Source: Mycolicibacterium novocastrense (lineage in GTDB: Bacteria > Actinomycetota > Actinomycetes > Mycobacteriales > Mycobacteriaceae). From it: a DNA stretch of 64,000 nt. A model generated the notes under the pieces. It saw nothing but the letters and a program-made list of their open reading frames with translations. It had not been told where the DNA came from and did no database searches. Position numbers and translations under genes: made by a program. Below, in pieces: positions 24,265 to 33,596 of this stretch; within the stretch, counting starts at the first letter, position 1, and each line of letters starts with the position of its first letter. Location of the stretch: contig NZ_BCTA01000072.1 of NCBI RefSeq assembly GCF_001570485.1, positions 1-64,000 of the forward strand, in the 5' to 3' direction.

Positions 24265-26169
24265 TCAGGCCTGCGTCATGGACCAATAAGCGCCATGCTT
24301 AGCGAGCAACTCGGCGTGGGTACCGCGTTCGACGATCTGACCCGCGTCCATCACCACGATGAGGTCAGCGTCACGGATGGTCGACAGCCGGTGGGCGATG
24401 ATGAAACTCGTTCGGTCGCGCCGTAATTCGGCCATCGCCTGCTGGATCAGAAGCTCGGTGCGCGTGTCGACCGAACTGGTCGCCTCGTCGAGGATCAGCA
24501 GGCCGGGCCGGGCCAGCACCGCGCGCGCGATCGTGATGAGCTGCTTTTCGCCGGCGCTGATCGAGGCACCGTCGTCGGTGACGTGGGTCTGATAGCCGTT
24601 GGGGAGCATGTGTACGAACCGGTCGACGTAGGCGGCTTTGGCCGCCGCGATCACCTCATCCTCGGAGGCGTCGGGTCTGCCGTAGGCGATGTTCTCGAAG
24701 ATGGTGCCGGCGAACAGCCAGGTGTCCTGAAGCACCATCCCGATGCGGGACCGCAGCGATTCCCTGCTGACCGTCGAGATGTCCACACCGTCGACCAGGA
24801 TCCGGCCGGAGTCGACGTCGTAGAACCGCATCAGCAGGTTCACCAGCGTCGTCTTGCCCGCGCCCGTCGGCCCGACGATCGCCACCGTGCTGCCGGGTTC
24901 GGCGACCAACGACAGGTTCCGGATCACCGGTGTGTCGGGGTGGTAGCCGAACGTGACGTCCTCGAACTCCACCCGACCGGCCGGCCCGCCCGTTCCCGGC
25001 GCCGCGACCGGCAGCCGATCCGCGGGATCGGGCGCCTCCTCGTCGGCGTCGAGCAGGTCGAAAACCCGCTCCGCACTAGCCACACCGGACTGCAGCGTGT
25101 TGTACATTCCCGCGACCTGCGTTAGCGGCTGGTTGAACTGGCGGACGTACTGGATGAACGCCTGGATGCTGCCGAGCGTGATCTGGCCGGTGGCCACCTG
25201 CAAGCCCCCCACAACGGCGACCGCGACATAGCTCAGGTTTCCGATGAACGTGGTGGCCGGCCCGACGAGACCGGAGAAGAACTGGGCGCCGAAGGCGGCG
25301 TCGTAGACGCCCTCGTTGCACTCGCGGAACCGCTTCTGAGCCGCGGCGCGATGACCGAAGGTCTTGACGATGGTGAAGCCGCTGTAGGTCTCCTCGATGT
25401 GGGCGTTGAGCCTGCCGGTGTTCGCCCACTGCGCGACGAACAGGCGTTGCGACCGGCGCGCGATGACCCGGGTCGCCCACAGCGACAGCGGCACCGTCAC
25501 CACGGTCAGCAGCGTGAGAAGCGGTGAGATGGTCAGCATCATCACCAGCACCGACAGCACCGTCAGCACGGACGTCAACAGCTGGCTGATCGTCATCGAC
25601 AACGAGCCCTGGATGTTGTCGACGTCGTTGGTGACCCTGCTGAGCACCTCGCCGCGCTGCCGAGAGTCGAAGTAGGACAGCGGCATTCGGTGCAGCTTGT
25701 CCTCGACGTCCGAGCGTAGTGCCGCCATGGTCCGCTGCACCGCAACGTTGAGGAGCAAGGCCTGCAACCAGACCATCAGCGCAGCGACGAGATACAGGCC
25801 CAACGCGAGCAGCAGTGTGCGCCCGACCGCCCCGAAGTCCACACCCTGGCCGGGGACCACGTTCATCCCCGACAGCAGGTCGGCGAACGTGCCGTCACCG
25901 CGCGCGCGGGCGGCGGCGATGGCCTGCTCCTTGGTGATCCCCGCGGGCAGCTGACGGCCGACCACGCCGTTGAACAGAAGATCGGTGGCGTGTCCCAGGA
26001 TTCGCGGCCCGATGACACTGATCGCGATGCCCGCGACGCCCAGGAGTATCACGCATGCGGTCAGGCCGCGCTGCGGTGTCAGCCGTTTTACCAAGCGGAT
26101 CGCGGAGCCGGTGAAGTCGCGTGAGCGCTGCGTGGGCGCCTGCTGCATGCCGCGGATCGGGCGGGCCAT
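24265..26169 (-). CDS. ABC exporter half-transporter, Rv1272c-like (canonical ATPase site, degenerate signature)
   Basis: Membrane-plus-ATPase half-transporter of 634 residues. Six membrane helices (about 30-340) precede a nucleotide-binding domain with Walker A GPTGAGKT, Walker B LLILDEATSS with the catalytic Glu, and a D-loop and H-loop (IIAHRL). Its signature is ISAGEKQ instead of the usual SGGQ. Together with the upstream half it forms a heterodimer. The ATG at 26169 is used; a GTG at 26181 overlaps the upstream stop (GTGA) and would add four residues. M. tuberculosis Rv1272c has been linked to long-chain fatty acid import, which is unusual for this fold. Confidence 0.9.
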   Translation of the reverse strand: MARPIRGMQQAPTQRSRDFTGSAIRLVKRLTPQRGLTACVILLGVAGIAISVIGPRILGHATDLLFNGVVGRQLPAGITKEQAIAAARARGDGTFADLLSGMNVVPGQGVDFGAVGRTLLLALGLYLVAALMVWLQALLLNVAVQRTMAALRSDVEDKLHRMPLSYFDSRQRGEVLSRVTNDVDNIQGSLSMTISQLLTSVLTVLSVLVMMLTISPLLTLLTVVTVPLSLWATRVIARRSQRLFVAQWANTGRLNAHIEETYSGFTIVKTFGHRAAAQKRFRECNEGVYDAAFGAQFFSGLVGPATTFIGNLSYVAVAVVGGLQVATGQITLGSIQAFIQYVRQFNQPLTQVAGMYNTLQSGVASAERVFDLLDADEEAPDPADRLPVAAPGTGGPAGRVEFEDVTFGYHPDTPVIRNLSLVAEPGSTVAIVGPTGAGKTTLVNLLMRFYDVDSGRILVDGVDISTVSRESLRSRIGMVLQDTWLFAGTIFENIAYGRPDASEDEVIAAAKAAYVDRFVHMLPNGYQTHVTDDGASISAGEKQLITIARAVLARPGLLILDEATSSVDTRTELLIQQAMAELRRDRTSFIIAHRLSTIRDADLIVVMDAGQIVERGTHAELLAKHGAYWSMTQA

Positions 26170-26177
26170 CGGGCCGC

Positions 26178-27917
26178 TCACTGGGCGTCTCCGACGATGG
26201 CGAGCGACTGCGATTCGGCGAACTCGGCGTACTGCGGGCAGTCCGTCAGCAGCGTTTCGTGAGTGCCGATGCCCACGATCCGGCCGTCGTCGATCACCAC
26301 GATCTGATCTGCCTGGGTGACGGTGGAGATGCGCTGGGCGACAACGATGACCGTCGCTTCTGCCGACGCCTCGCGCAGCGCCGAGCGCACGCGGGCGTCG
26401 GTGTGCACGTCGAGTGCGGAGAACGCGTCGTCGAACAGATACACGGCGGGCCGGCGGATCACCGCGCGGGCGATGGCCAACCGCTGCCGTTGTCCACCAG
26501 AGAAATTGGCACCACCCTGGGTGACCTTCATGGCCAGGCCGTCGGGATGCGCGCGCACGAAGTCGTCGGCCGCGGCCACCCGCAGCGCGGCCCACATCTC
26601 GTCGTCATCCACGTCGGCCTTGCCGTACCGCAGGTTGTCGGCGACGGTGCCCGAGAACAGGTATCCGCGCTGCGGCACCAGGCCGAGCGCCGACCACAGC
26701 TGCTCGGGGTCGTAGTCGCGCACGTCGACGCCGTCGAGGTACACCGATCCGCTCGTCGCGTCGTACATCCGGCAGATCAGCGACACCAGCGTCGACTTGC
26801 CCGACCCGGTGGAGCCGACCACCGCCGTCATCGTACCCGGTCGTGCCAGCAGCGAAATATCCTGCAGCACAGGTCGTTCAGCGCCGGGATAACAGAACGT
26901 CGCGGCGTCCAACCGGACCTCACCCCGAATTCTCGACGGCCGCACCGGGTGTTCGGGGCTGACGATCTGCGGTGCGACGGACAGCACCTCCGAGATACGC
27001 TCGGCGCACACCGACGCCCGCGGGATGATGACGAGAATGAACGTCGCCAGCAGGACGGCCATCAGGATCTGCATGAAGTAGGCCAGGAACGCGATCAGCG
27101 AGCCCACCTGCATCTGCCCGGCGTCGATGCGCAGCCCACCGAACCAGATCAACGCGACGCTCGAGACGTTGATGACCAGCGTCGTGGTGGGCAGCATCAG
27201 CGCCTGCCACCGTCCGGCTTCGAGCGCGGTGTCGGCCAGCGCGTGGTTGGCTTCGGCGAACCGGTTGCGTTCGAACGGTTCCCGCGCAAAGGCCCGGATC
27301 ACGCGCAGGCCGGCGAGTTGGTCGCGCATCACCCGGTTGATGCCGTCGACCAGTCGCTGCATCCGCCGGAAGATCGGAAGCAGGTGTCGCACGATCCAGT
27401 AATTGGACAGGGCCAGGATCGGCACGCTCACCAGCAGCAGCCAGGACAGCCCGGCGTCCTGGTGCAGCGCCATGAAGATCCCGCCGATCGACATGATCGG
27501 CGCGGTGACCAGCATCGTGCAGGTCAGTTGGACCAGCAGCTGAATCTGTTGCACGTCGTTGGTGGTGCGGGTGAGCAGTGACGCCGCGCCGAACCGTGCG
27601 GCGTCCTCGGCCGAGAACCCCGTCACGTGGTCGAACATCGCCGCGCGCAGATCGCGGCCGACACCCATGCCCGCCCTTGATCCGAAGTACACCGCCCCGA
27701 CCGCGCACACCACCTGCAGCGCGGTGACCGCGAGCATCACACCGCCGAGTTCGACGATCCGGCGCAGATTCCCGACCGCGACGCCGTCGTCGATGATCGC
27801 CGCATTGACGGTCGGCAGGTACAGCGAGGCGAGCGTGCTGACCAACTGCAGCGTGGCGACGGTGACGAGCAACGCCCGATATGGCCGCGCGTACTGTCGC
27901 AGCAGCGCCCATAACAT
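26178..27917 (-). CDS. ABC exporter half-transporter, Rv1273c-like (degenerate ATPase site, canonical signature)
   Basis: Half-transporter of 579 residues with six membrane helices (about 10-300) and an ATPase domain with Walker A GSTGSGKS. Its signature FSGGQRQ is canonical, but its Walker B reads YLFDDAFSALD, with Asp in place of the catalytic Glu, and its H-loop His is replaced by Gln (VVAQRIS). Its partner has the complementary defects, so only one composite ATP site of the heterodimer should hydrolyse ATP. It is the first gene of the minus-strand operon and diverges from lprB. Confidence 0.9.
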   Translation of the reverse strand: MLWALLRQYARPYRALLVTVATLQLVSTLASLYLPTVNAAIIDDGVAVGNLRRIVELGGVMLAVTALQVVCAVGAVYFGSRAGMGVGRDLRAAMFDHVTGFSAEDAARFGAASLLTRTTNDVQQIQLLVQLTCTMLVTAPIMSIGGIFMALHQDAGLSWLLLVSVPILALSNYWIVRHLLPIFRRMQRLVDGINRVMRDQLAGLRVIRAFAREPFERNRFAEANHALADTALEAGRWQALMLPTTTLVINVSSVALIWFGGLRIDAGQMQVGSLIAFLAYFMQILMAVLLATFILVIIPRASVCAERISEVLSVAPQIVSPEHPVRPSRIRGEVRLDAATFCYPGAERPVLQDISLLARPGTMTAVVGSTGSGKSTLVSLICRMYDATSGSVYLDGVDVRDYDPEQLWSALGLVPQRGYLFSGTVADNLRYGKADVDDDEMWAALRVAAADDFVRAHPDGLAMKVTQGGANFSGGQRQRLAIARAVIRRPAVYLFDDAFSALDVHTDARVRSALREASAEATVIVVAQRISTVTQADQIVVIDDGRIVGIGTHETLLTDCPQYAEFAESQSLAIVGDAQ

Positions 27918-27948
27918 TCAGTTACTGTCGCACATCCGATATATGGGC

Positions 27949-27977
27949 AGGTCAACCGGCATGTCGGTGGTTGACCT
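27949..27977. promoter_or_regulatory. Inverted repeat between ABC exporter and lprB
   Basis: AGGTCAACC (27949-27957) and GGTTGACCT (27969-27977) are perfect 9-base inverted arms with an 11-base centre, in the 86-base gap between divergent starts. Each arm contains a TTGAC-like -35 core, so the element could be a two-sided promoter/operator. The TACAGT -10 for lprB lies at 27991-27996. Confidence 0.45.
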
Positions 27978-28003
27978 CACAAGCTGCCGCTACAGTGCAT
28001 GGC

Positions 28004-28558
28004 GTGACTCACAGCACGCGCGTGACCCGCTGCCTGGCCCTCGCGGCCGCGGTGGTCATCCCGCTGTCCGCATGCTCGGATTCCGAACCCGCCGGCCCGC
28101 AAGTGCCTGAGGACACCCCAGCTCCCGCGGAGAACGTCTCGCACGGCCCGTTCTTCCCCCAGTGCGGCGGTATCAGCGACCAGGAGGTCATCAAGCAGAC
28201 CCGGGTTCCGGGGCTGATCAACACCGCCAAGACCTCCGTGGGGTGCCAGTGGCTGGCCGGTGGCAGCATCCTCGGCCCGCACTTCTCGTTCACCTGGTTC
28301 CGCGGCAGCCCGATCGGGCGTGAGCGCAAAACCATGGAACTGTCCCGCACCGCCGTCGAGGACATCAGCATCGAAGGCCACGACGGGTTCATCGGGTACA
28401 GCGAGGACCCGATCAACGGCGTCAACCTCTGCGAGATCGGCATCCAGTTCGACGATGACTTCATCGAGTGGTCGATCAGCTACGCCAGCAAGCCGTTCCC
28501 GGATCCGTGCGAGGTGGCCAAGGAACTGACCCGCCAATCGATTGTGAACTCCGAATGA
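28004..28558 (+). CDS. lprB: Lipoprotein LprB
   Basis: Exported lipoprotein of 184 residues. The signal peptide ends in the lipobox LSAC with lipidated Cys 24. The mature domain (GPFFPQCGG ... VGCQWLAGGSILGPHFSFTW ... GSPIGRERKT) is close to M. tuberculosis LprB (Rv1274) and belongs to the mycobacterial DUF3558 lipoproteins. The GTG at 28004 lies 7 bases after TACAGT, consistent with a leaderless message. Its stop overlaps the lprC start (ATGA). The function is unknown; it is anchored on the outer face of the inner membrane. Confidence 0.9.
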   Translation: MTHSTRVTRCLALAAAVVIPLSACSDSEPAGPQVPEDTPAPAENVSHGPFFPQCGGISDQEVIKQTRVPGLINTAKTSVGCQWLAGGSILGPHFSFTWFRGSPIGRERKTMELSRTAVEDISIEGHDGFIGYSEDPINGVNLCEIGIQFDDDFIEWSISYASKPFPDPCEVAKELTRQSIVNSE

Positions 28559-29112
28559 GAACCGCGTCCGCTCGTCTGCTGATCGCGGGCACCTTCGCCG
28601 TGCTCGCCTCGTTGTCCGTGCTCACCGGTTGCACCCAGACGGTCGAAGGCACGGCGGCCAAGTCGGGGACCGGTGGGGGACCGCGCAATGAGGATTCCGA
28701 GCGGCAGTACCCGAACCTGCTCAAGGAGTGCGAGGTGCTGACCGAGGACATCCTCGCCGAGACCGTGGGCGCCGACCCTCTCGACATCCAGAGCACGTTC
28801 GTCGGCGCCGTGTGCCGCTGGCAGGCGGCCAACCCGGGTGGCCTCATCGACATCACCAGGTTCTGGTTCGAGCAGGGCGATCTGGACCACGAGCGCGAGG
28901 TGGCCCAGCGGTTGGACTATCGGATCGAAGACCGCAGGGTCGCCGGGATCCAGTCCATCGTGATGCGGCCGAACGATCCGAACGGGGCGTGCGGTGTGGC
29001 CAGCGACGCGGCCGGTGTGGTCGGCTGGTGGGTCAACCCGCAGTCGCCGGGGATGGACGCCTGCGGTATGGCGATCAAGCTGATGGAGCTGACGCTGGCC
29101 ACCCGCGCCTGA
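28555..29112 (+). CDS. lprC: Lipoprotein LprC
   Basis: DUF3558-type lipoprotein of 185 residues with lipobox LTGC (Cys 26). The mature domain includes LLKECEVLTEDILAETVGADP and VCRWQAANPGG, the paired Cys pattern of the family. It is a paralogue of lprB, expressed from the same message through an ATGA overlap, and corresponds to M. tuberculosis Rv1275. Its role is unknown. The stop codon lies 3 bases from the end of the convergent SixA-like gene. Confidence 0.9.
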   Translation: MRTASARLLIAGTFAVLASLSVLTGCTQTVEGTAAKSGTGGGPRNEDSERQYPNLLKECEVLTEDILAETVGADPLDIQSTFVGAVCRWQAANPGGLIDITRFWFEQGDLDHEREVAQRLDYRIEDRRVAGIQSIVMRPNDPNGACGVASDAAGVVGWWVNPQSPGMDACGMAIKLMELTLATRA

Positions 29113-29115
29113 CCG

Positions 29116-29625
29116 CTAGCGCGCGACGTGGAAGTCCACCAGCGCGGCGCCGTCGAGCGCGACGTCGGCCCACGCTTGCCGCGTGCGCAGCACCGCGATG
29201 GCCGATGTCGGGAACTTCAGCGAGATCTGTTCTGCCGCAGCGACGTTGGTGCCGTCGGCGGTGGCCAAGCCGAGCGCGACCCCCGACATCGCCGGTTCGT
29301 GGCCGATCAGCAGCAGGGTCCCCACCTCGAAGTCGAAGTGTGATTGCACGCGGTTGATCTCGTCGATCACCGTGCCCGCAGTCGCGTCATAGAGGCGGTC
29401 GCGGTACTGGACCGGCGCGGCGACGCGGGTGCGCGCGAGCGTCTCGCGGGTGCGGGTGGCGGTGGAACACAGCACGGCGTCGACGGCGGGCACGTTGGCG
29501 CACAGCCAGTCGCCGGCCAACCCGGCTTCGCGCACGCCTCTGGGCGCCAGCGGACGGTCGTGGTCTGCGACCCCTGGCGGATAGTCCGACTTGGCGTGCC
29601 GGAGCAACAGCAGCGTGCGGTACAC
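29116..29625 (-). CDS. SixA-like phosphohistidine phosphatase (histidine phosphatase superfamily), Rv1276c-like
   Basis: Cytosolic phosphatase of 169 residues. The catalytic RHG-type motif reads LLRHAKSD (His 10), and the second catalytic His is in LIGHEPAMSG (about 112), with the branch-1 Arg in TATRTRETL. The GTG at 29625 is supported by TACGGT ending exactly 7 bases upstream (leaderless); reading further back only adds non-conserved residues. SixA removes phosphate from histidine in phosphotransfer proteins in E. coli; the actinobacterial substrate is not established. It is convergent with lprC. Confidence 0.85.
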   Translation of the reverse strand: MYRTLLLLRHAKSDYPPGVADHDRPLAPRGVREAGLAGDWLCANVPAVDAVLCSTATRTRETLARTRVAAPVQYRDRLYDATAGTVIDEINRVQSHFDFEVGTLLLIGHEPAMSGVALGLATADGTNVAAAEQISLKFPTSAIAVLRTRQAWADVALDGAALVDFHVAR

Positions 29626-29729
29626 CGGACTAACCGTAAGGCATGCCGCTGCACCTCCCGGGACTTGTCGGCGTCCCGCCCTACACTCGCGGTGCCCGGC
29701 AAACACGACGAGGGGAAGGGGGCGCTGAG

Positions 29730-30878
29730 ATGCGATTCGTGCACACCGCCGACTGGCAGCTCGGCATGACGCGGTACTTCCTCAATGGTGAGGCGCAGCC
29801 CCGTTATTCGGCGGCGCGCCGCGACGCGGTGGTCGAGTTGGGCCGGGTGGCCGCCGATGCGGGCGCGGAGTTCGTCGTCGTCGCCGGCGACGTCTTCGAG
29901 CACAACCAACTGGCGCCGCGCGACGTCAGCCAGTCGCTCGAGGCCATGCGCGCCATCGGCGTTCCGGTCTATCTGCTGCCGGGCAACCACGACCCGCTGG
30001 ACGCCTCGTCGGTCTACACCAGCCCGCTGTTCGTCGCCGAGTGTCCCGGCAACGTGTCGGTGCTCGACCGCGCGGGGGTGCACGAGGTGCGGCCCGGCCT
30101 CGAGCTGGTCGCGGCGCCGTGGACCTCGAAGGCGCCGTCGTCGGACCCCGTGGCGGGCGTGCTCGAGGGTCTTTGCGCCGACGGGGTGACGCGGGTCGTC
30201 GTCGGCCACGGCGGTGTGGACATCTTCGTGCCGGACAAGGACCGGCCGTCGCTCATCCGGCTGGCGGCGCTGGAGGCGGCCGTCAACCGGGGCGCGGTGC
30301 ACTATGTGGCATTGGGCGACAAGCACTCTCGTATGCAGGTGGGGTCCACCGGGCGGATCTGGTACTCCGGGTCGCCTGAGGTCACCAACTACGACGACAT
30401 CGAGGTGGACCCGGGGCATGTGCTGATCGTCGACATCGACGAGGACGCCCCGGGGCGTCCGGTGACCGTGGAACCGCGGAAGGTGGGCCGCTGGCGGTTC
30501 GTCACGCTGCGCCGTGGGGTGGACAGCGACCGCGACGTCGCCGACCTGGACATCAACCTGGATCTGTTGCCGGACAAGGAACGTACCGTGGTCCGGCTCG
30601 CGTTGACCGGGTCGCTGACGGTCACCGACAAGGCCGCGCTCGACGTCTGCCTGGACAAGTACGCCCGGCTTTTCGCCGCGTTGAGGGTGGATGAGAAGCA
30701 GAGCGACATCGCGGTCGTTCCGGCCGACGGTGAGTTCGACGACCTCGGTATCGGCGGCTTCGCCGCTTCGGCTGTCGACGAACTGGTCGCGACCGCACGG
30801 TCGGACGGGGAGGCGGCCGACGACGCCCGGGCCGCGCTGGCGCTGCTTCTGCGGCTGTCGGATCGGGGTGTGGCATGA
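29730..30878 (+). CDS. SbcD/Mre11-like metallophosphoesterase with altered metal motifs (Rv1277-like)
   Basis: Predicted DNA nuclease subunit of 382 residues with a calcineurin-like phosphoesterase fold. Motif I reads HTADWQLG, with Gln where Mre11/SbcD have the metal-ligand His (D-x-H). Motifs II and III (AGDVFEHN, PGNHDP) are standard, motif IV is VGHGG, and motif V reads LGDKHS instead of GHxH. The same substitutions are present, as I recall, in M. tuberculosis Rv1277, so they are a family trait. The ATG at 29730 follows a strong purine-rich Shine-Dalgarno (GAGGGGAAGGGGG). Its stop overlaps the start of the SbcC-like gene, implying a complex. Confidence 0.83.
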   Translation: MRFVHTADWQLGMTRYFLNGEAQPRYSAARRDAVVELGRVAADAGAEFVVVAGDVFEHNQLAPRDVSQSLEAMRAIGVPVYLLPGNHDPLDASSVYTSPLFVAECPGNVSVLDRAGVHEVRPGLELVAAPWTSKAPSSDPVAGVLEGLCADGVTRVVVGHGGVDIFVPDKDRPSLIRLAALEAAVNRGAVHYVALGDKHSRMQVGSTGRIWYSGSPEVTNYDDIEVDPGHVLIVDIDEDAPGRPVTVEPRKVGRWRFVTLRRGVDSDRDVADLDINLDLLPDKERTVVRLALTGSLTVTDKAALDVCLDKYARLFAALRVDEKQSDIAVVPADGEFDDLGIGGFAASAVDELVATARSDGEAADDARAALALLLRLSDRGVA

Positions 30879-33496
30879 AACTGCACCGGTTGGTCCTCAC
30901 CAATTACCGCGGCATCACCCGTCGCGAGATCGAATTCCCCGACCATGGCGTGGTGATCGTCAGCGGCGCGAATGAGATCGGCAAGTCGTCGATGATCGAG
31001 GCGCTGGACCTGTTGATCGAGGCCAAGGACCGGTCGGCGAAGAAAGAGGTCAAAGAGGTCAAGCCGACACACGCCGACGTCGGCGCCGAGGTCGAGGCCG
31101 AGATCTCCACCGGCCCCTATCGTTTCGTGTACCGCAAGCGTTTCCACAAACGCTTCGAGACCGAGCTGACGATCATGGAGCCGCGCCGCGAACAGCTCAC
31201 CGGTGACGAGGCGCACGACCGGGTCCGGGCCATGCTCGACGAGACCGTCGACACCTGCCTGTGGCAGGCCCAGCGGGTGCTGCAGTCCGGGTCGACGGCG
31301 GCCGTCGACCTGTCCGGATGCGATGCGCTCTCACGTGCGCTCGACGTGGCTGCCGGTGAGGCCGTGCAGCTTTCGGGTGCCGAACCGCTGCTGGTCGACC
31401 GCGTCGAGGACGAATACCTGCGTTACTTCACCCGCACCGGCAGGCCCACCGGTGAATGGGCCGCTGCCACCAGCCGGTTGCGCACGGCCGAGGAGGCGTT
31501 GGCCGAGGCGGCGGCCGCCGTTGCGCAGGTCGACGACGCGGTCCGCAGGCACGCCACGCTCACCGACGAACTGGCCCGGCTGACCGCACAGTGCACCGAT
31601 GCGGCACGGCAGGTCGCCGTCGCGCAGCAGGCCGCCGAAGAGGTGGCCGCGTTGAAGGCACAGCTCAAGGAGGCGGAACTGGTTCTCGCGGCGGCGCAGG
31701 CCAACCACGACACGTCGCGCGCCGCGGTCGAGGAGCGGCGGCGCCTGCGTGCCGACATCGAGCAGCGGGCCGCCGCGATGGCCGACCTCGAGGCCGAGGC
31801 CGTCAAGGCCGACGAGTACCAGGCGACGGCCGCCGAAGTCGCCGAACTCGCCGAGGCGGCTGCCGAGCAGGCACGAAAAGCGTTGAAAGGCACCGAAGCT
31901 CGTGTCGAAGCGGCGCGAAGTACCGTTCAACGGCTGGCCGATCGCGACGAGGCCGACCGCATCGCCGCGCAACTGTCGAAGGTCGAGACCGCCCAGCGTG
32001 ACCTCGAACGCGTGCAGGGCGAACTCGCCGAGATCCGGGTGACCGGCGAGAAGATGCGGGCCATCGACGCCGCCAAGGCGGCGGTCGACGCCGTGACGGC
32101 ACAGGTCGAGTTGGCGTCGGCACACATCGAGGTCATCGCGTCGGCGGCCGTCGAGCTCCGCGTCGGGGGCCAGACGGTCACCCTCGGCGCCGGTCAGGCG
32201 TGGACGGCCAGCGTCAGCGCTGAGACCGCCCTCGAGGTGCCCGATCTGCTGACCGCCCGGCTGGTGCCCGGCACGCCGGCGTCGGAGACCCAAGCCAAAC
32301 TCGACGCGGCACAGGATGTGCTGGCCAAGGCGCTGACGGCTTGCGGTGTCGACGACGTCGACGAGGCGCGCGCTCAGGACCAGCGTCGGCAACAGCTGGT
32401 CACCACCAGGGACCGGCTCAGCGCGACGGTCGAGGCGCTGACGGGCGACGAATCGGCCGACCGGCTCAGGGCGCGGCTGGCTGACCTCGAGGCCCGTCAA
32501 CCAGAGGTGGCCGATCTGTTCGAGGTCGACGCCGGCGCCGCCCGTGCCGAGCTCGACGCCGCGACAACCGCGCACAAGCAGGCGATCGGCGACTGCGACA
32601 AGCAGCGCAAGGTGGCCGAAGAGGCCGCTAAGCGCCTGGGGGAGTGCGACATTCGGCTGACCGTGCTGCGCGAGAAGCTGGCCGGCGCGCGGTCCGAGCT
32701 CACCCTGGCCCGTGAACGGTTGCAGGGGCAGCGTGCCACCGTCGGTGACGACGAGTTGGCGCACCGGGCTCACGTGCACGCCGAGGAAGCGTTGCGGGCC
32801 ACCAGCCTGGTCGAGGAGTTGAGCGAGGAAGTGAACCGAGCGGCGCCCGATGCCGTGGCCGCGGCCCTTCGGGAGGCAACGCAACGGGCCGACGCCGTGT
32901 CGGCCGGGCACCACCAGGTCGCTGAGGAGTTGCGGGAGGTCGGCACGCAGCTGAAGGTGTACGGCACCGAAGGCCGCAAAGGCAAGCTCGACGAGGCGGA
33001 AACGGAGCGGGAGCACGCGCTCGCCGAGTACTCGAGGGTGCAGCGCCGCGCGCGGGCCGCCGAGCTCTTGCGGTCGGTGATCGCACGGCACCGCGACTCC
33101 ACCCGGCAGCGTTACGTCGAGCCGTTCCGCGGCGAGGTGGAACGGTTGGGCCGCATGGTGTTCGGCGACAGCTTCGAGGTCGAGGTCGACAGCGCGCTGC
33201 GGATCTGCGCCCGCACGCTGTCGGGGCGCACCGTGCCCTACGACTCGCTGTCCGGCGGGGCCAAGGAACAACTCGGTATCGTGGCGCGACTGGCCGGCGC
33301 GGCGCTGGTGGCCAAGGAGGACAGCGTGCCGGTGGTCATCGACGACGCGCTCGGGTTCACCGATCCCGACCGACTGGTCAAGATGGGGGCGGTGTTCAAC
33401 GCGGTGGGCGGCGACGGGCAGGTGATCGTGCTGACGTGCAGCCCGCAGCGGTACGCGGCCGTCGACGGAGCCCAGCACATCGCGCTCACCGCATAG
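30875..33496 (+). CDS. SbcC/Rad50/YhaN-like coiled-coil ATPase (Rv1278-like)
   Basis: SMC-like ATPase of 873 residues, partner of the preceding nuclease. The N-terminal half carries Walker A GANEIGKSSM (31-40), a long Ala/Glu/Arg-rich coiled coil runs from about 190 to 740, and the C-terminal half has the signature LSGGAKEQLG and Walker B PVVIDDALGFTD. The apex has no CxxC zinc hook; the eight or so cysteines are all isolated. The start overlaps the upstream stop (ATGA), so the two proteins are made together. It probably acts in DNA end processing or structure-specific cleavage. Confidence 0.85.
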   Translation: MKLHRLVLTNYRGITRREIEFPDHGVVIVSGANEIGKSSMIEALDLLIEAKDRSAKKEVKEVKPTHADVGAEVEAEISTGPYRFVYRKRFHKRFETELTIMEPRREQLTGDEAHDRVRAMLDETVDTCLWQAQRVLQSGSTAAVDLSGCDALSRALDVAAGEAVQLSGAEPLLVDRVEDEYLRYFTRTGRPTGEWAAATSRLRTAEEALAEAAAAVAQVDDAVRRHATLTDELARLTAQCTDAARQVAVAQQAAEEVAALKAQLKEAELVLAAAQANHDTSRAAVEERRRLRADIEQRAAAMADLEAEAVKADEYQATAAEVAELAEAAAEQARKALKGTEARVEAARSTVQRLADRDEADRIAAQLSKVETAQRDLERVQGELAEIRVTGEKMRAIDAAKAAVDAVTAQVELASAHIEVIASAAVELRVGGQTVTLGAGQAWTASVSAETALEVPDLLTARLVPGTPASETQAKLDAAQDVLAKALTACGVDDVDEARAQDQRRQQLVTTRDRLSATVEALTGDESADRLRARLADLEARQPEVADLFEVDAGAARAELDAATTAHKQAIGDCDKQRKVAEEAAKRLGECDIRLTVLREKLAGARSELTLARERLQGQRATVGDDELAHRAHVHAEEALRATSLVEELSEEVNRAAPDAVAAALREATQRADAVSAGHHQVAEELREVGTQLKVYGTEGRKGKLDEAETEREHALAEYSRVQRRARAAELLRSVIARHRDSTRQRYVEPFRGEVERLGRMVFGDSFEVEVDSALRICARTLSGRTVPYDSLSGGAKEQLGIVARLAGAALVAKEDSVPVVIDDALGFTDPDRLVKMGAVFNAVGGDGQVIVLTCSPQRYAAVDGAQHIALTA

Positions 33497-33596
33497 CCGC
33501 TCGCGGGCGCGGACAGCCGTCCGGCGACCACGACTTTCCGTGCGGGTTCGCGCACTTTCCGGGTTCGCGCGTCTCGGAAAATCTAGACTCCGGCGG

